Below are positions 53,044 to 61,935 of a DNA stretch of 64,000 nucleotides, in pieces. The notes beneath the pieces were generated by a model that saw only the letters and a list, made by a program, of their open reading frames with translations, made no database searches and was not told the DNA's origin. Both the position numbers and the translations under genes were made by a program. The stretch is from CG1-02-35-72 sp045046885 (lineage in GTDB: Bacteria > Bacteroidota > Bacteroidia > Flavobacteriales > Flavobacteriaceae): NCBI GenBank assembly GCA_045046885.1, contig JASFYX010000002.1, positions 1-64,000 of the forward strand, read 5' to 3'. How positions within the stretch are numbered: position 1 is the stretch's first letter; the number at the start of each line of letters is the position of its first letter.

Positions 53044-54405
53044 ATGCAGCAAATCGTTATAACTCAAAGAGAGTTTTTTAGCAGTCAAAAAACCAAGGAT
53101 TTTAATTTCAGATTAAAACAGTTAAAGATTTTAGAGCGTGTTCTTAAATCAAACGAACAAGCCCTATATGATGCCATATATCAAGATTTTAAAAAATCGG
53201 AGTTTGAAACTTTTACCAGTGAATTGGCTTTGGTTTATCATGATATTAGCGATGCCAAACGCAATCTTAAATCTTGGGGAAGTGTAAAACGTGTCGGTAC
53301 AAATTTTCTGAATTTTCCGGCTAAAAGCTATATCATTCCGGAGCCTTTGGGTGTTTGTTTGGTTATTGGTGCGTGGAATTATCCCTATCAATTATCTTTA
53401 GCTCCGGTTGTGGCAGCCATCGCTGCCGGCAATACCGTTATTTTAAAACCCAGCGAAGTTTCTAGTGCTACTAGCCATATTATGGCAAACTTAATCGGCA
53501 AAAATTTTGACCCTCATTTTTTTGCTGTAGTTGAAGGCGGTGTAACAGAGACAACCGAATTACTTAAACAGAATTTTGATAAAATTTTCTTTACCGGAAG
53601 CACACAAGTAGGCCGAATTGTTTATCAAGCTGCTGCAAAAAACCTCACGCCTGTTACGTTAGAATTAGGCGGAAAAAGCCCCGCATTCATCACTAAAGAT
53701 TGTCATTTAAAAATGACTGTAAAACGGTTGATTTGGGCTAAATTTTTAAATGCAGGTCAAACTTGTATTGCTCCTGATTACGTAATGGTTCACACTTCTA
53801 AAGCTCAGGAATTTCTAGAATTGGCAAAAGTCGAAATTTTAAAAGAGCAATTCTCGTTTAAAAACAATAATTATGTTCAGATTATCAACGACAGAAATGT
53901 TGAACGCTTATTTAAAATGATACATCCCGATAAGGTCTTTTTTGGTGGAAAAATAGATGTTAAAAATCGATATATCGAGCCAACTCTTTTACACAATATC
54001 ACTTTTGATGATGCCGTGATGCAAGAAGAAATTTTTGGCCCTATTCTGCCTATTTTAACTTACGATTCACTCAAATCCGCCATCGAGCAAGTAAATGCTT
54101 TACCAAAGCCTTTGTCTTGCTATGTGTTTACTAAAAACAAAAAAGACAAACAAAAAATCCTAAATCAAATTTCGTTTGGTGGCGGAGCTGTTAACGATGC
54201 GGTTATGCACATTACCAATACCAATCTACCCTTTGGCGGCGTGGGATCTAGCGGTATTGGGAATTATCACGGCGAAGCCGGATTTAAATGTTTTACGCAT
54301 TTTAAAAGTGTACTCGATAAACCAACTTGGATAGAATTACCTCTAAAATATTTTCCACATACACCATTTAAACTGACTTGGATTAAACGGTTTATGAAGT
54401 TTTAA
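53044..54405 (+). CDS. Aldehyde dehydrogenase, class-3-like
   Basis: It oxidises aldehydes to acids with NAD(P). The glutamate of LELGGKSPAF and the nucleophile cysteine of NAGQTCIAPDY are both present, with PWNYP-type GAWNYPYQL and the cofactor loop FTGSTQVGRIV. The length of 453 aa and the missing N-terminal extension fit the ALDH3 branch, which handles medium- and long-chain or aromatic aldehydes. It has its own upstream region with the 53-nt repeat and no operon partner. The substrate cannot be read from the sequence. Confidence 0.92.
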   Translation: MQQIVITQREFFSSQKTKDFNFRLKQLKILERVLKSNEQALYDAIYQDFKKSEFETFTSELALVYHDISDAKRNLKSWGSVKRVGTNFLNFPAKSYIIPEPLGVCLVIGAWNYPYQLSLAPVVAAIAAGNTVILKPSEVSSATSHIMANLIGKNFDPHFFAVVEGGVTETTELLKQNFDKIFFTGSTQVGRIVYQAAAKNLTPVTLELGGKSPAFITKDCHLKMTVKRLIWAKFLNAGQTCIAPDYVMVHTSKAQEFLELAKVEILKEQFSFKNNNYVQIINDRNVERLFKMIHPDKVFFGGKIDVKNRYIEPTLLHNITFDDAVMQEEIFGPILPILTYDSLKSAIEQVNALPKPLSCYVFTKNKKDKQKILNQISFGGGAVNDAVMHITNTNLPFGGVGSSGIGNYHGEAGFKCFTHFKSVLDKPTWIELPLKYFPHTPFKLTWIKRFMKF

Positions 54406-54417
54406 TGATTTAATATT

Positions 54418-54589
54418 ATGAATTATTCTTCGATATTTTTAGAGCTATTTTTTTTTGACAATTGGAATTTTAATATTCTTATATGCTGAAAAACTTAGGC
54501 GTAAAGATGGAATTGATGTGGTTTCTTTTAAATTTTATATAGTATCAGTAGGCTTTATCTATTTGGGCTTTCATTTGTTATTCACTTAG
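54418..54589 (+). pseudogene. Frameshifted small membrane protein gene
   Basis: An ATG at 54418 starts MNYSSIFLELFFF and runs out of frame at a run of nine T (54448-54456). In the next frame the sequence continues as TIGILIFLYAEKLRRKDG and then a second hydrophobic segment ending in FHLLFT with a stop at 54587. Removing one T restores a continuous protein of about 56 residues with two membrane helices joined by a basic loop. This is either a genuine homopolymer frameshift, phase variation, or a read error. The protein is unknown. Confidence 0.5.
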
Positions 54590-54662
54590 ATAACTAAAAT
54601 TATGTAATAAGAAAGGGCTACACAAACTCACTATCCGTTATAAAACCTGTGTCCATCTTAAC

Positions 54663-54715
54663 AATCTGCGTCATCAGCGTTCTATAAAAATTTCATCTAT
54701 TTTTTACTATATTTG
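54663..54715 (+). repeat. 53-nt dispersed repeat, copy 2, with promoter-like box
   Basis: Begins AATCTGCGTCATCAGCGTTC and ends in TATATTTG (54708-54715), differing from copy 1 at five positions. It stands 65 bp before the DUF1330 gene. The two copies flank the aldehyde dehydrogenase gene in the same orientation, so recombination between them could remove that gene. Confidence 0.75.
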
Positions 54716-54780
54716 GAAATCTTGTTGTGTAAGCTTATGTTGCTTTTTTACACTAAACAAGTTCATTTAATTAAACAACT

Positions 54781-55170
54781 ATGCTCACAAATCAAATCCA
54801 TCCCACACCCAAACAATTGGCACAACTACAAACTTATCCTAAAAACACACCAGTAGTGATGGTTAACATTTTAAAATTTAAAACCAAAACCGATTCAGGT
54901 GAAAGCGGTCAAGAAGCCTATGCCCGTTATTTTAAAAACGCCGGTCCTTTTGTAGCCAAGTCAGGTGCTAAATTAGTATGGAAAGGGCATGTTCACGGTA
55001 GTCTTATCGGAAATGCCGACAATCAGCCGCATATTATCTTTTTAGTAGAATATCCTTCGGTCGATCATTTTTTGGCTATGGCCGGCAATCCCGATTATCA
55101 AAAAATAGCTACCGACAGATCTATGGCTTTAGAATATGGCGGACTCATCGCTTGTCAACCCGATATATAA
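54781..55170 (+). CDS. DUF1330-family small protein
   Basis: The core VVMVNILKFK...GQEAYARYFKNAGPFVAKSGAKLVWKG followed by HIIFLVEYPSVDHFLAMAGNPDYQK fits the DUF1330 (dimeric alpha-beta barrel) family. The last residues YGGLIACQPDI are also typical. The protein is cytosolic and its biochemical role is unknown. It ends 1 bp before the molybdopterin oxidoreductase start, which suggests co-expression. Confidence 0.8.
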   Translation: MLTNQIHPTPKQLAQLQTYPKNTPVVMVNILKFKTKTDSGESGQEAYARYFKNAGPFVAKSGAKLVWKGHVHGSLIGNADNQPHIIFLVEYPSVDHFLAMAGNPDYQKIATDRSMALEYGGLIACQPDI

Positions 55171-55171
55171 T

Positions 55172-57268
55172 ATGACTGAATTAGAAAAACATTACCGTAC
55201 CTGCAACCTCTGCGAAGCGATGTGCGGCATAGAAATAACCCACAAAGACAACAAAATTATCGCCATTAAAGGCGATAAAAAAGATAACTTAAGTCGCGGG
55301 CATATCTGCCCTAAAGCCACCGCTTTAGAAGACTTGCATTTGGATAAAGACCGTCTTAAAACACCTATAAAACGTACCGAAAACGGTTGGATTGACATAT
55401 CGTGGGAAGAAGCTTTTGACGAAGTAGCCACGCAAATAAAACGCGTTCAAAAAACGTACGGTAAAAATGCTGTAGGTACTTACAATGGCAATCCAACTGT
55501 TCATAATATTGGATTGATGCTATTTGGTGCTCCTTTTTTGAAGAGCATTGGTTCTGAGCAAAAATACACGGCCACATCTGTTGACCAACTACCACATCAT
55601 TTTGCCTCGCTTATGATGTTTGGACATTATTTATTGTTCCCCATTCCGGATATAGACCGTACCGATTTTATGCTCGTTATGGGGGGTAATCCTGTCGCGT
55701 CAAACGGTAGTATTATGACAGCCCCCGACTTTTCTAAACGCCTTAAAGAAATAAAAAAACGCGACGGAAAAGTTGTAGTAGTTGACCCGCGTTTTACCGA
55801 AACAGCCAAAATAGCTTCGACACATCATTTTATAAATCCAGGAAAAGATGCTTACCTGCTTTTGGCTATGCTTCAGGTTATTTTTGATGAGAATTTAGAT
55901 ACAAAAGGACATCTTAAAGACTGTATTAACGGTTGGGATACCGTAAAAGAATTGGTTAAAAATTATCCTCCCGAAAAAGTAGCTTCTGTTACAGGAATAG
56001 TCTCAAAAGACATTAAAAAATTAGCCCGTGATTTTGCCACAGCTAAAACAGCGGTTTGCTACGGCCGATTGGGACTTTCAACCCAAGAATTCGGCGGATT
56101 ATGTCAGTGGTTGGTCAATGTATTAAACATTGTAACGGGTAATTTAGACAGTGTTGGCGGTGCTTTATTTACCAAACCGGCTATTGATGTGGTAGGTATG
56201 AGTAAAATGACTGGGAAAACCGGCAGTTTTAACAAACACCAAAGCAGGATACATAGCTTACCTGAGTTTACAGGCGAATATCCCGTAGCGACCTTGGCGG
56301 ATGAGATTTTAACCCCCGGCAAAGACCAAATAAAAGCCATGGTTACCATTGCCGGTAATCCGGTGCTTTCTACACCTAACGGGAAACACTTAGAAAAAGC
56401 ATTTGAATCGTTGGAATTTATGGTTTCTATAGATATTTACCTAAACGAAACCACCAAATACGCCAATATTATTCTCCCCACAACAACAGGCTTAGAAACC
56501 CCGGTTTACGATTTGGTTTTTCACCAATTCGCCATCAGAAATACAGCCAAATATGCCGAGGCTCTTTTTGAAAAAAATGATGACCAACATCACGATTGGG
56601 AGATTTTAAAAGCCTTAACGGAACGCTTAAGCGGACAGAAAAATCCAGCTAACTTAGAGCAAACCCTCGATTATATGTTGCAATTTAACAGCTATGGTGC
56701 TTTGTCTGTAGCCGCATTAAATAAACATCCGCACGGTATGGATTACGGGGCTTTAAAACCGCAACTACCCGAACGTTTATTCACAAAAGATAAAAAAATA
56801 GAACTCGCACATCCTCTTTTTGTAAAAGATTTAAAGCGTTTAGATAAAAATTTATTGGCGCAAGCTGATGCGACTTATCCTTTTGCGCTTATCGGAAGGC
56901 GTCATCTGCGTTCAAACAATTCGTGGATGCACAACAGCAAACGCCTTATAAAAGGCAAAGAACGCTGTACTTTATTAATCCATCCCAATGACATGGTTGC
57001 CTTAAATATAAAAGAAGGTGAAAAAGTTAGAGTCACGTCAAATGTGGGGTCCGTTATTCTACCTATCGAAATTACAGATGAAATGATGCCAAGCGTTGTG
57101 AGTATCCCACACGGATGGGGACACCATCGTAAAGGTATCAAACTCGAAATAGCCCAACAACACGCCGGCGTGAGTATAAACGACTTAACAGATGCCTATA
57201 AATCAGATGCTTTAACAGGCAATGCTGATTTTAGCGGGACACGTGTTAAAATTGAAAGGCTGAATTAA
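55172..57268 (+). CDS. Molybdopterin-dependent oxidoreductase lacking the usual Cys/Sec Mo ligand
   Basis: This large DMSO-reductase/formate-dehydrogenase-family enzyme starts with a [4Fe-4S] site, Cys11, Cys14, Cys18 and Cys46 (CNLCEAMC...GHICPKA). Cofactor-binding stretches follow (LVMGGNPVASNGS, VVVDPRFTETAK, and the C-terminal VRVTSNVGSVILPIEI and PHGWGHHRKG). An in-frame ATG at 55136 lies inside the DUF1330 gene; the start at 55172 directly precedes the iron-sulfur motif and is preferred, giving 698 aa. Where formate dehydrogenase has Sec or Cys after VD, this protein reads VDQLPHHF, so by hand alignment no Cys or Sec ligand exists. No Tat signal is seen, so it is cytosolic. The reaction is unknown. 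Confidence 0.88.
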   Translation: MTELEKHYRTCNLCEAMCGIEITHKDNKIIAIKGDKKDNLSRGHICPKATALEDLHLDKDRLKTPIKRTENGWIDISWEEAFDEVATQIKRVQKTYGKNAVGTYNGNPTVHNIGLMLFGAPFLKSIGSEQKYTATSVDQLPHHFASLMMFGHYLLFPIPDIDRTDFMLVMGGNPVASNGSIMTAPDFSKRLKEIKKRDGKVVVVDPRFTETAKIASTHHFINPGKDAYLLLAMLQVIFDENLDTKGHLKDCINGWDTVKELVKNYPPEKVASVTGIVSKDIKKLARDFATAKTAVCYGRLGLSTQEFGGLCQWLVNVLNIVTGNLDSVGGALFTKPAIDVVGMSKMTGKTGSFNKHQSRIHSLPEFTGEYPVATLADEILTPGKDQIKAMVTIAGNPVLSTPNGKHLEKAFESLEFMVSIDIYLNETTKYANIILPTTTGLETPVYDLVFHQFAIRNTAKYAEALFEKNDDQHHDWEILKALTERLSGQKNPANLEQTLDYMLQFNSYGALSVAALNKHPHGMDYGALKPQLPERLFTKDKKIELAHPLFVKDLKRLDKNLLAQADATYPFALIGRRHLRSNNSWMHNSKRLIKGKERCTLLIHPNDMVALNIKEGEKVRVTSNVGSVILPIEITDEMMPSVVSIPHGWGHHRKGIKLEIAQQHAGVSINDLTDAYKSDALTGNADFSGTRVKIERLN

Positions 57269-57310
57269 TCTGTTCGTCTAAAAAAACCAAACTAACTAAA
57301 AACAACAATC

Positions 57311-58453
57311 ATGTTTAAAAACCAATTCAGCTTAACATTAATCATTTTATTTATAGGATTTTCTGTTCAAGCTCAGTTTAAAAATCCAAAAAAACTTCCC
57401 TTTACTTGGAAAACAAACATTAAAAAACACAACGTAAAACTCTCAGAAATAATGATTGTTTTACCTAAAGGTTCCTTTCCAAAAATTGAACACCCAAAAT
57501 ATGTGGATAAGCAAGAAGCTCAAACCATGTTTTATGGCAAAGAGCCCGTAATAACTGTCAGTATAAACGGTCAAGCCAAAGCTTTTTCGCTCAATATGCT
57601 TACCACTCACGAAATGGTAAATGACGAATTAGGAGGTGTCCCAATTTTAGCCACTTATTGTCCACTTTGTAATGCCGGATTGGTTTACAACAGAACCATT
57701 AATGTAAACGGTAAAACCGAAGTCCTAGACTTTGAAGTGTCGGGTATGTTGCGCAACAGCGATATGGTAATGATGGACACTAAGACCGAAAGCTTGTGGC
57801 AACAGTTGACCGGCGAAGCTATAGTTGGCAACTATTCAGGGACGACATTGCCTACCATCCCCTCAATGATTGTCTCTGTAGATGAATTTTTTACCCGCTA
57901 CCCAATGGGACAAATTCTCTCTAAAAAAACTGGTTTTACCCGAGCCGAAAAGTCTTACGGATACAACCCTTACGTCAATTACGACAGTAAAGCCAAACCT
58001 ATACCTCAGTTTTTTAGTCCGTTAAACGTCAGTACACGTTTGCCGTCTATGGAACGTATTGTCGATATACAAAGTGAAGGAAAATATAAAATATATCCTT
58101 TTAGCACCGTAGCTAGAAAAGGGATCATTCACGATGATTTTAAAAGTGCTAAAATTGTGGCTTTTTTCAAAAAAGGGACTGTTAGTGTTATGGATAAAGC
58201 CGATATTACCCAATCTAAAGATATTGGCACTGTAACAATTTTTAAACGCTTTTTAAACGGCACAGAATATCATTTTAAGAAAGTAAACGACGTATTTATT
58301 GACGACAACACCCATTCTAAATGGGATATTATGGGCTACTGCTACGAGGGCTCTTCTAAAGGTAAACAACTGGAAATTGAACCACACGGTAATCATTTTG
58401 CTTTTGCTTGGTTTGCCTTTCATCCAAAAACCAAAATATTTAAAAATAAATAG
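57311..58453 (+). CDS. Exported DUF3179-domain protein
   Basis: A signal peptide (cleavage near SVQAQ, residue 21) leads to a DUF3179 domain, marked by ILATYCPLCNAGLVYNR (a CxxC pair), LDFEVSGMLRNSDMVMMDTKTESLWQQ and TGEAIVGNYSG. A later part has YGYNPYVNYDSKAKP. The family is periplasmic, of unknown function, and its cysteine pair could bind metal or act in redox. It starts 42 bp after the molybdopterin gene and precedes glpF by 33 bp. Confidence 0.85.
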   Translation: MFKNQFSLTLIILFIGFSVQAQFKNPKKLPFTWKTNIKKHNVKLSEIMIVLPKGSFPKIEHPKYVDKQEAQTMFYGKEPVITVSINGQAKAFSLNMLTTHEMVNDELGGVPILATYCPLCNAGLVYNRTINVNGKTEVLDFEVSGMLRNSDMVMMDTKTESLWQQLTGEAIVGNYSGTTLPTIPSMIVSVDEFFTRYPMGQILSKKTGFTRAEKSYGYNPYVNYDSKAKPIPQFFSPLNVSTRLPSMERIVDIQSEGKYKIYPFSTVARKGIIHDDFKSAKIVAFFKKGTVSVMDKADITQSKDIGTVTIFKRFLNGTEYHFKKVNDVFIDDNTHSKWDIMGYCYEGSSKGKQLEIEPHGNHFAFAWFAFHPKTKIFKNK

Positions 58454-58486
58454 TACATTGGTGGGTTTAATTTTCAATCCATTTAT

Positions 58487-59284
58487 ATGTCAGTTTATTT
58501 AGCGGAGTTCTTAGGAACTTTCCTCCTTATTTTGTTTGGTGGCGGTGTGGTAGCCGGTGCTGTTTTAAAAGATTCTAAATCGCATAATGCAGGTTGGTTA
58601 ACTATTTGTACCGCTTGGGGGCTAGCCGTAGCTTTCGCCATTTATGCTGTGGGCAGTATTAGTGGGGCGCATATTAATCCCGCGGTGACTTTAAGTTTTG
58701 CTTTTGCAGGCGAATTTCCTTGGGCAAAAGTGCCTGGCTATATTTTAGCACAAATTGGTGGTGCTTTTACAGGCGCCGTTTTAGTGTGGATTTTTTATAT
58801 GCCCTTATGGTCAAAATCTGATGACAAAGAAGGTAAGTTGGCCGTTTTTTGTACAGGACCAGCTATACGCTCGCTTCTCAATAATTTTATAAACGAAATG
58901 GTGGCTACGGCCATTCTTATATTTGCACTTATGTTTATCGGTACCAACAATTTTACCGAAGGGCTAAACCCTTTAGTTGTGGGTGCCCTCATTATGGCAA
59001 TAGGTTATTCTCTTGGAGGTACAACAGGATTTGCCATTAATCCCGCCCGTGATTTAGGACCGAGATTAGCTCATTTTTTAATGCCTATAAAAGGCAAAAG
59101 CACATCAGATTGGAGCTACGCTTTAATCCCTATTTTAGGCCCTATTTTAGGAGGGCTTATAGGCGCCGCAGCTTATCAAATGCTGTATAAAAATATGTTT
59201 TCAACTATTAATTGGTTCGTTATTAGTTTAGGCATTTTAATATTACTGACGGCTGTTTATAAAAATATCACTTCAAAATCTTAA
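58487..59284 (+). CDS. glpF: Glycerol uptake facilitator (aquaporin family)
   Basis: Six membrane helices and the two half-helix motifs of the MIP fold, HINPAV and AINPARD, are present, with GGTTGFAINPARDLGPRLAH as the second loop. The Asp after NPAR is typical of glycerol-conducting channels. It ends 4 bp before glpK, so glycerol enters and is trapped by phosphorylation. The length of 265 aa is normal for GlpF. Confidence 0.93.
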   Translation: MSVYLAEFLGTFLLILFGGGVVAGAVLKDSKSHNAGWLTICTAWGLAVAFAIYAVGSISGAHINPAVTLSFAFAGEFPWAKVPGYILAQIGGAFTGAVLVWIFYMPLWSKSDDKEGKLAVFCTGPAIRSLLNNFINEMVATAILIFALMFIGTNNFTEGLNPLVVGALIMAIGYSLGGTTGFAINPARDLGPRLAHFLMPIKGKSTSDWSYALIPILGPILGGLIGAAAYQMLYKNMFSTINWFVISLGILILLTAVYKNITSKS

Positions 59285-59288
59285 TATT

Positions 59289-60773
59289 ATGTCACAAAAA
59301 TATATCATTGCTTTAGACCAAGGCACAACCAGTTCACGTTCAGTTTTATTTAACAATAAAGGTCAGATTGTTGCCATCGAACAACAAGAATTCGAACAAA
59401 TTTTTCCTAAATCGGGATGGGTAGAACACCGTCCTCAAGATATTCTAAACTCTCAATTGAGTACTCTTGATAAACTCATTAAAAACAATGGATTATCCGC
59501 TAAGGATATTGCCGGTATTGGTATTACAAATCAACGCGAGACAACCATTGTTTGGGATAAAAATACGGGTAAACCTATTTACAATGCCATTGTGTGGCAA
59601 GATAAACGCACCGCGCCTATTTGCACCGATTTAAAAGCACAAAATCTAGAAAGCTATGTCAAAGAAAATACGGGTCTAGTTGTAGATTCCTATTTTTCAG
59701 GTACAAAAATAAAATGGCTACTCGACAACGTTGAAGGTGCTAGAGAAAAATCAACAAACGGCGATTTACTTTTTGGCACGATTGATACTTGGCTTATTTG
59801 GCATTTAACACAAGGAAAAGTCCACGCTACAGATTATTCAAACGCTTCGCGGACGATGATTTACAATATAAAATCATTAGAATGGGATGATAAAATGTGT
59901 GATGCACTTGACATACCGAAAAATATGTTACCAAAAGTAAAACCCTCTAGTGGTGTGTTTGGTTATTACACTTTAGACGGTGTTGACATTCCCATTGCAG
60001 GTGTAGCCGGCGACCAACAAGCAGCGCTTTTCGGGCAATCGTGTTTTGAAAAAGGTCAGGCTAAAAATACTTATGGTACAGGTTGTTTTATGTTGATGAA
60101 TACTGGCGAAAATTTACAATACTCTAAAAAAGGCTTACTCACCACCATTGCTTGGGGTTTAGAGGGCAAAGTAATTTACGCTCTAGAAGGCAGTGTGTTT
60201 ATTGCCGGAGCCGCTATTCAATGGCTGCGTGACGGTTTAAAATTGATAAAAACAGCGCCAGAGTCAGAAAAAATTGCCCAAGAAGTTGATGGCGAAACAC
60301 CTGTGTATGTAGTGCCAGCTTTTGTTGGATTGGGCGCTCCTTATTGGGATATGTATGCCCGTGGTGCTATTTTTGGGCTTAATCGCGATACAGGAAATGC
60401 GCATATTGTAAAAGCTACTTTAGAATCTTTAGCTTATCAAACCAAAGATATTTTAAATGCGATGCAAGAAGACTCGGGTGTTAAATTATCAGCTTTAAAA
60501 GTTGATGGTGGCGCTTGCGCGAATAATTTGTTGATGCAATTTCAAGCAGATATTTTAAACACAGTTGTAGAACGTCCTGAAGTGATTGAATCTACCGCTT
60601 TAGGAGCGGCTTATTTAGCTGGGATTGAAGTTGGTATTTGGAAAAAAGAAAATATTATAGAAAATCGGAAAATAAATAAATTGTTTGCGCCTGAATTTGA
60701 TAATTCTAAAATAAACCGACTTTATAGTGGCTGGCAAAAAGCGGTTAAACGCACTATGAATTGGGAAGAGTGA
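59289..60773 (+). CDS. glpK: Glycerol kinase
   Basis: It phosphorylates glycerol with ATP to glycerol 3-phosphate. The FGGY-kinase hallmarks are complete: DQGTTSSRSVLF at the start, TNQRETTIVWDK, WQDKRTA, IDTWLIWHLT, GVAGDQQAALFGQ, TYGTGCFMLMNTG and the C-terminal VDGGACANNLLMQFQADIL. The length of 494 aa is standard. It follows glpF by 4 bp. No glpD is nearby; gpsA, which works in the opposite direction on the same pool, lies 1.2 kb away on the other strand. Confidence 0.96.
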   Translation: MSQKYIIALDQGTTSSRSVLFNNKGQIVAIEQQEFEQIFPKSGWVEHRPQDILNSQLSTLDKLIKNNGLSAKDIAGIGITNQRETTIVWDKNTGKPIYNAIVWQDKRTAPICTDLKAQNLESYVKENTGLVVDSYFSGTKIKWLLDNVEGAREKSTNGDLLFGTIDTWLIWHLTQGKVHATDYSNASRTMIYNIKSLEWDDKMCDALDIPKNMLPKVKPSSGVFGYYTLDGVDIPIAGVAGDQQAALFGQSCFEKGQAKNTYGTGCFMLMNTGENLQYSKKGLLTTIAWGLEGKVIYALEGSVFIAGAAIQWLRDGLKLIKTAPESEKIAQEVDGETPVYVVPAFVGLGAPYWDMYARGAIFGLNRDTGNAHIVKATLESLAYQTKDILNAMQEDSGVKLSALKVDGGACANNLLMQFQADILNTVVERPEVIESTALGAAYLAGIEVGIWKKENIIENRKINKLFAPEFDNSKINRLYSGWQKAVKRTMNWEE

Positions 60774-60846
60774 ATTGAATAACAGTGCACAGTGGTAGGA
60801 GGCAGAAAAATAAAGCATAGTTTAGATGCAAATTATTTAAAATAAT

Positions 60847-61377
60847 ATGAAACAAATATTAATAATAATTTTAGTAATTATACTTGCAGGGTGTTCTACC
60901 CAAAAACTTAAAAAATACAGGATTCCAAAAAAACCAAAATTCGAAATAATCCGAATACTTACTGTTGAAGAGATTGATTCACTCTATGCTAATGAGTTAC
61001 GATTCAATTATGTTATATCATCTATGAATACTATGCAAGTTATGTATGATAAATTTGGAATGTGGAATCAAGAAATAAGACTACAAAATAAAATACATCC
61101 TATTTTAGTTTGGAAAAACGTAAAATTATCGAAAAGTATTAATGAATCTTTTACAATAGCCGCCAGCGGAGTTGAATATTGGCATGGTATGTATGCCTCA
61201 GTTAAAGCGTTTGATTCTAAAAATGATGATTGTCTTAATCCTGCATCAGAATATAAAAATTTAGTAATTGATTATTTTGCCTATAATATTAAACATTTAA
61301 ATAATAAAAATGACTTTTTTAAGGTTTATTGGAAAATGATAAATGACTATAAAACAAAACATTTAGAAAAAAACTAG
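60847..61377 (+). CDS. Lipoprotein of unknown function (176 aa)
   Basis: A clear lipobox (LAGC, Cys16) follows a hydrophobic signal. The mature part is basic at first (KLKKYRIPKKPK), then mixed, with no domain I recognise. It ends 25 bp before the convergent acetyltransferase gene. It is probably expressed alone. Confidence 0.7.
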   Translation: MKQILIIILVIILAGCSTQKLKKYRIPKKPKFEIIRILTVEEIDSLYANELRFNYVISSMNTMQVMYDKFGMWNQEIRLQNKIHPILVWKNVKLSKSINESFTIAASGVEYWHGMYASVKAFDSKNDDCLNPASEYKNLVIDYFAYNIKHLNNKNDFFKVYWKMINDYKTKHLEKN

Positions 61378-61402
61378 ATCGTTTTAGAAAACAAAAAGCC
61401 CA

Positions 61403-61924
61403 TCAATCTAATTTTGTAGCAGATTTTTTATGAATTCTGTAATAAGCAGTTTTTCCAAGGTTCTCGTAGTTCTCAATTTTCCAAAATTTCATGTTGATTT
61501 TTTCTAAAACACGTATCGAAGCTTTATTTTCAACCGATGAACGTCCAATAATTTCATTGAGATTTAAAACATCAAACCCATAATCAAGTACTGCTTTTGC
61601 TGACTCTGTAGCAAGTCCGTTATTCCAAGTCTTCTTAAAAAATCTGAAGCCTATATCTACTAATCCGTCATTATTTAGTTTTAAACCACACCAACCCAAA
61701 AAACCTTTTGTGTCTTTATATATAACAGCCCAACGACCAAAACCATTCTTTTTATAATCTGAATAATTTTCGATGAATCTTAGGGCTTCTAACTCTGATT
61801 GAAAGGGTTTATCTCCTGTGTATTTCAAAACTTCCATATCAGAATTTAATTCAAACAGACCCTTTGAATCTGAAGAATTAAATTCTCTTAAAATCAATCT
61901 TTCAGTCTCTAAAATATTGTGCAT
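61403..61924 (-). CDS. GNAT acetyltransferase, RimJ/RimL type
   Basis: The RimJ/RimL-like start LETERLILREFNSSD, the GRWAVIYKDTKGFLGWCGLK strand pair and the CoA-binding NGLATESAKAVLDYGFDVL, then IGRSSVENKASIRVLEKINM, mark this branch of GNAT enzymes. It transfers an acetyl group to an amine, either a protein N-terminus or a small molecule. It lies 11 bp after gpsA on the same strand. The target is unknown. Confidence 0.88.
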   Translation of the reverse strand: MHNILETERLILREFNSSDSKGLFELNSDMEVLKYTGDKPFQSELEALRFIENYSDYKKNGFGRWAVIYKDTKGFLGWCGLKLNNDGLVDIGFRFFKKTWNNGLATESAKAVLDYGFDVLNLNEIIGRSSVENKASIRVLEKINMKFWKIENYENLGKTAYYRIHKKSATKLD

Positions 61925-61935
61925 TTAATGATAAA

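Larger units (their letters stand above)
54406..54780. other. 375-bp gap holding a broken small gene and a dispersed repeat
   Basis: The first half contains a probable frameshifted small membrane gene (54418-54589). The second half holds copy 2 of the 53-nt repeat (54663-54715). No intact gene is seen. Confidence 0.65.

Noticed and set aside
55136..55171. Longer start for the molybdopterin oxidoreductase
   Set aside because: The extension lies in the DUF1330 gene in another frame; the ATG at 55172 directly precedes the iron-sulfur motif.
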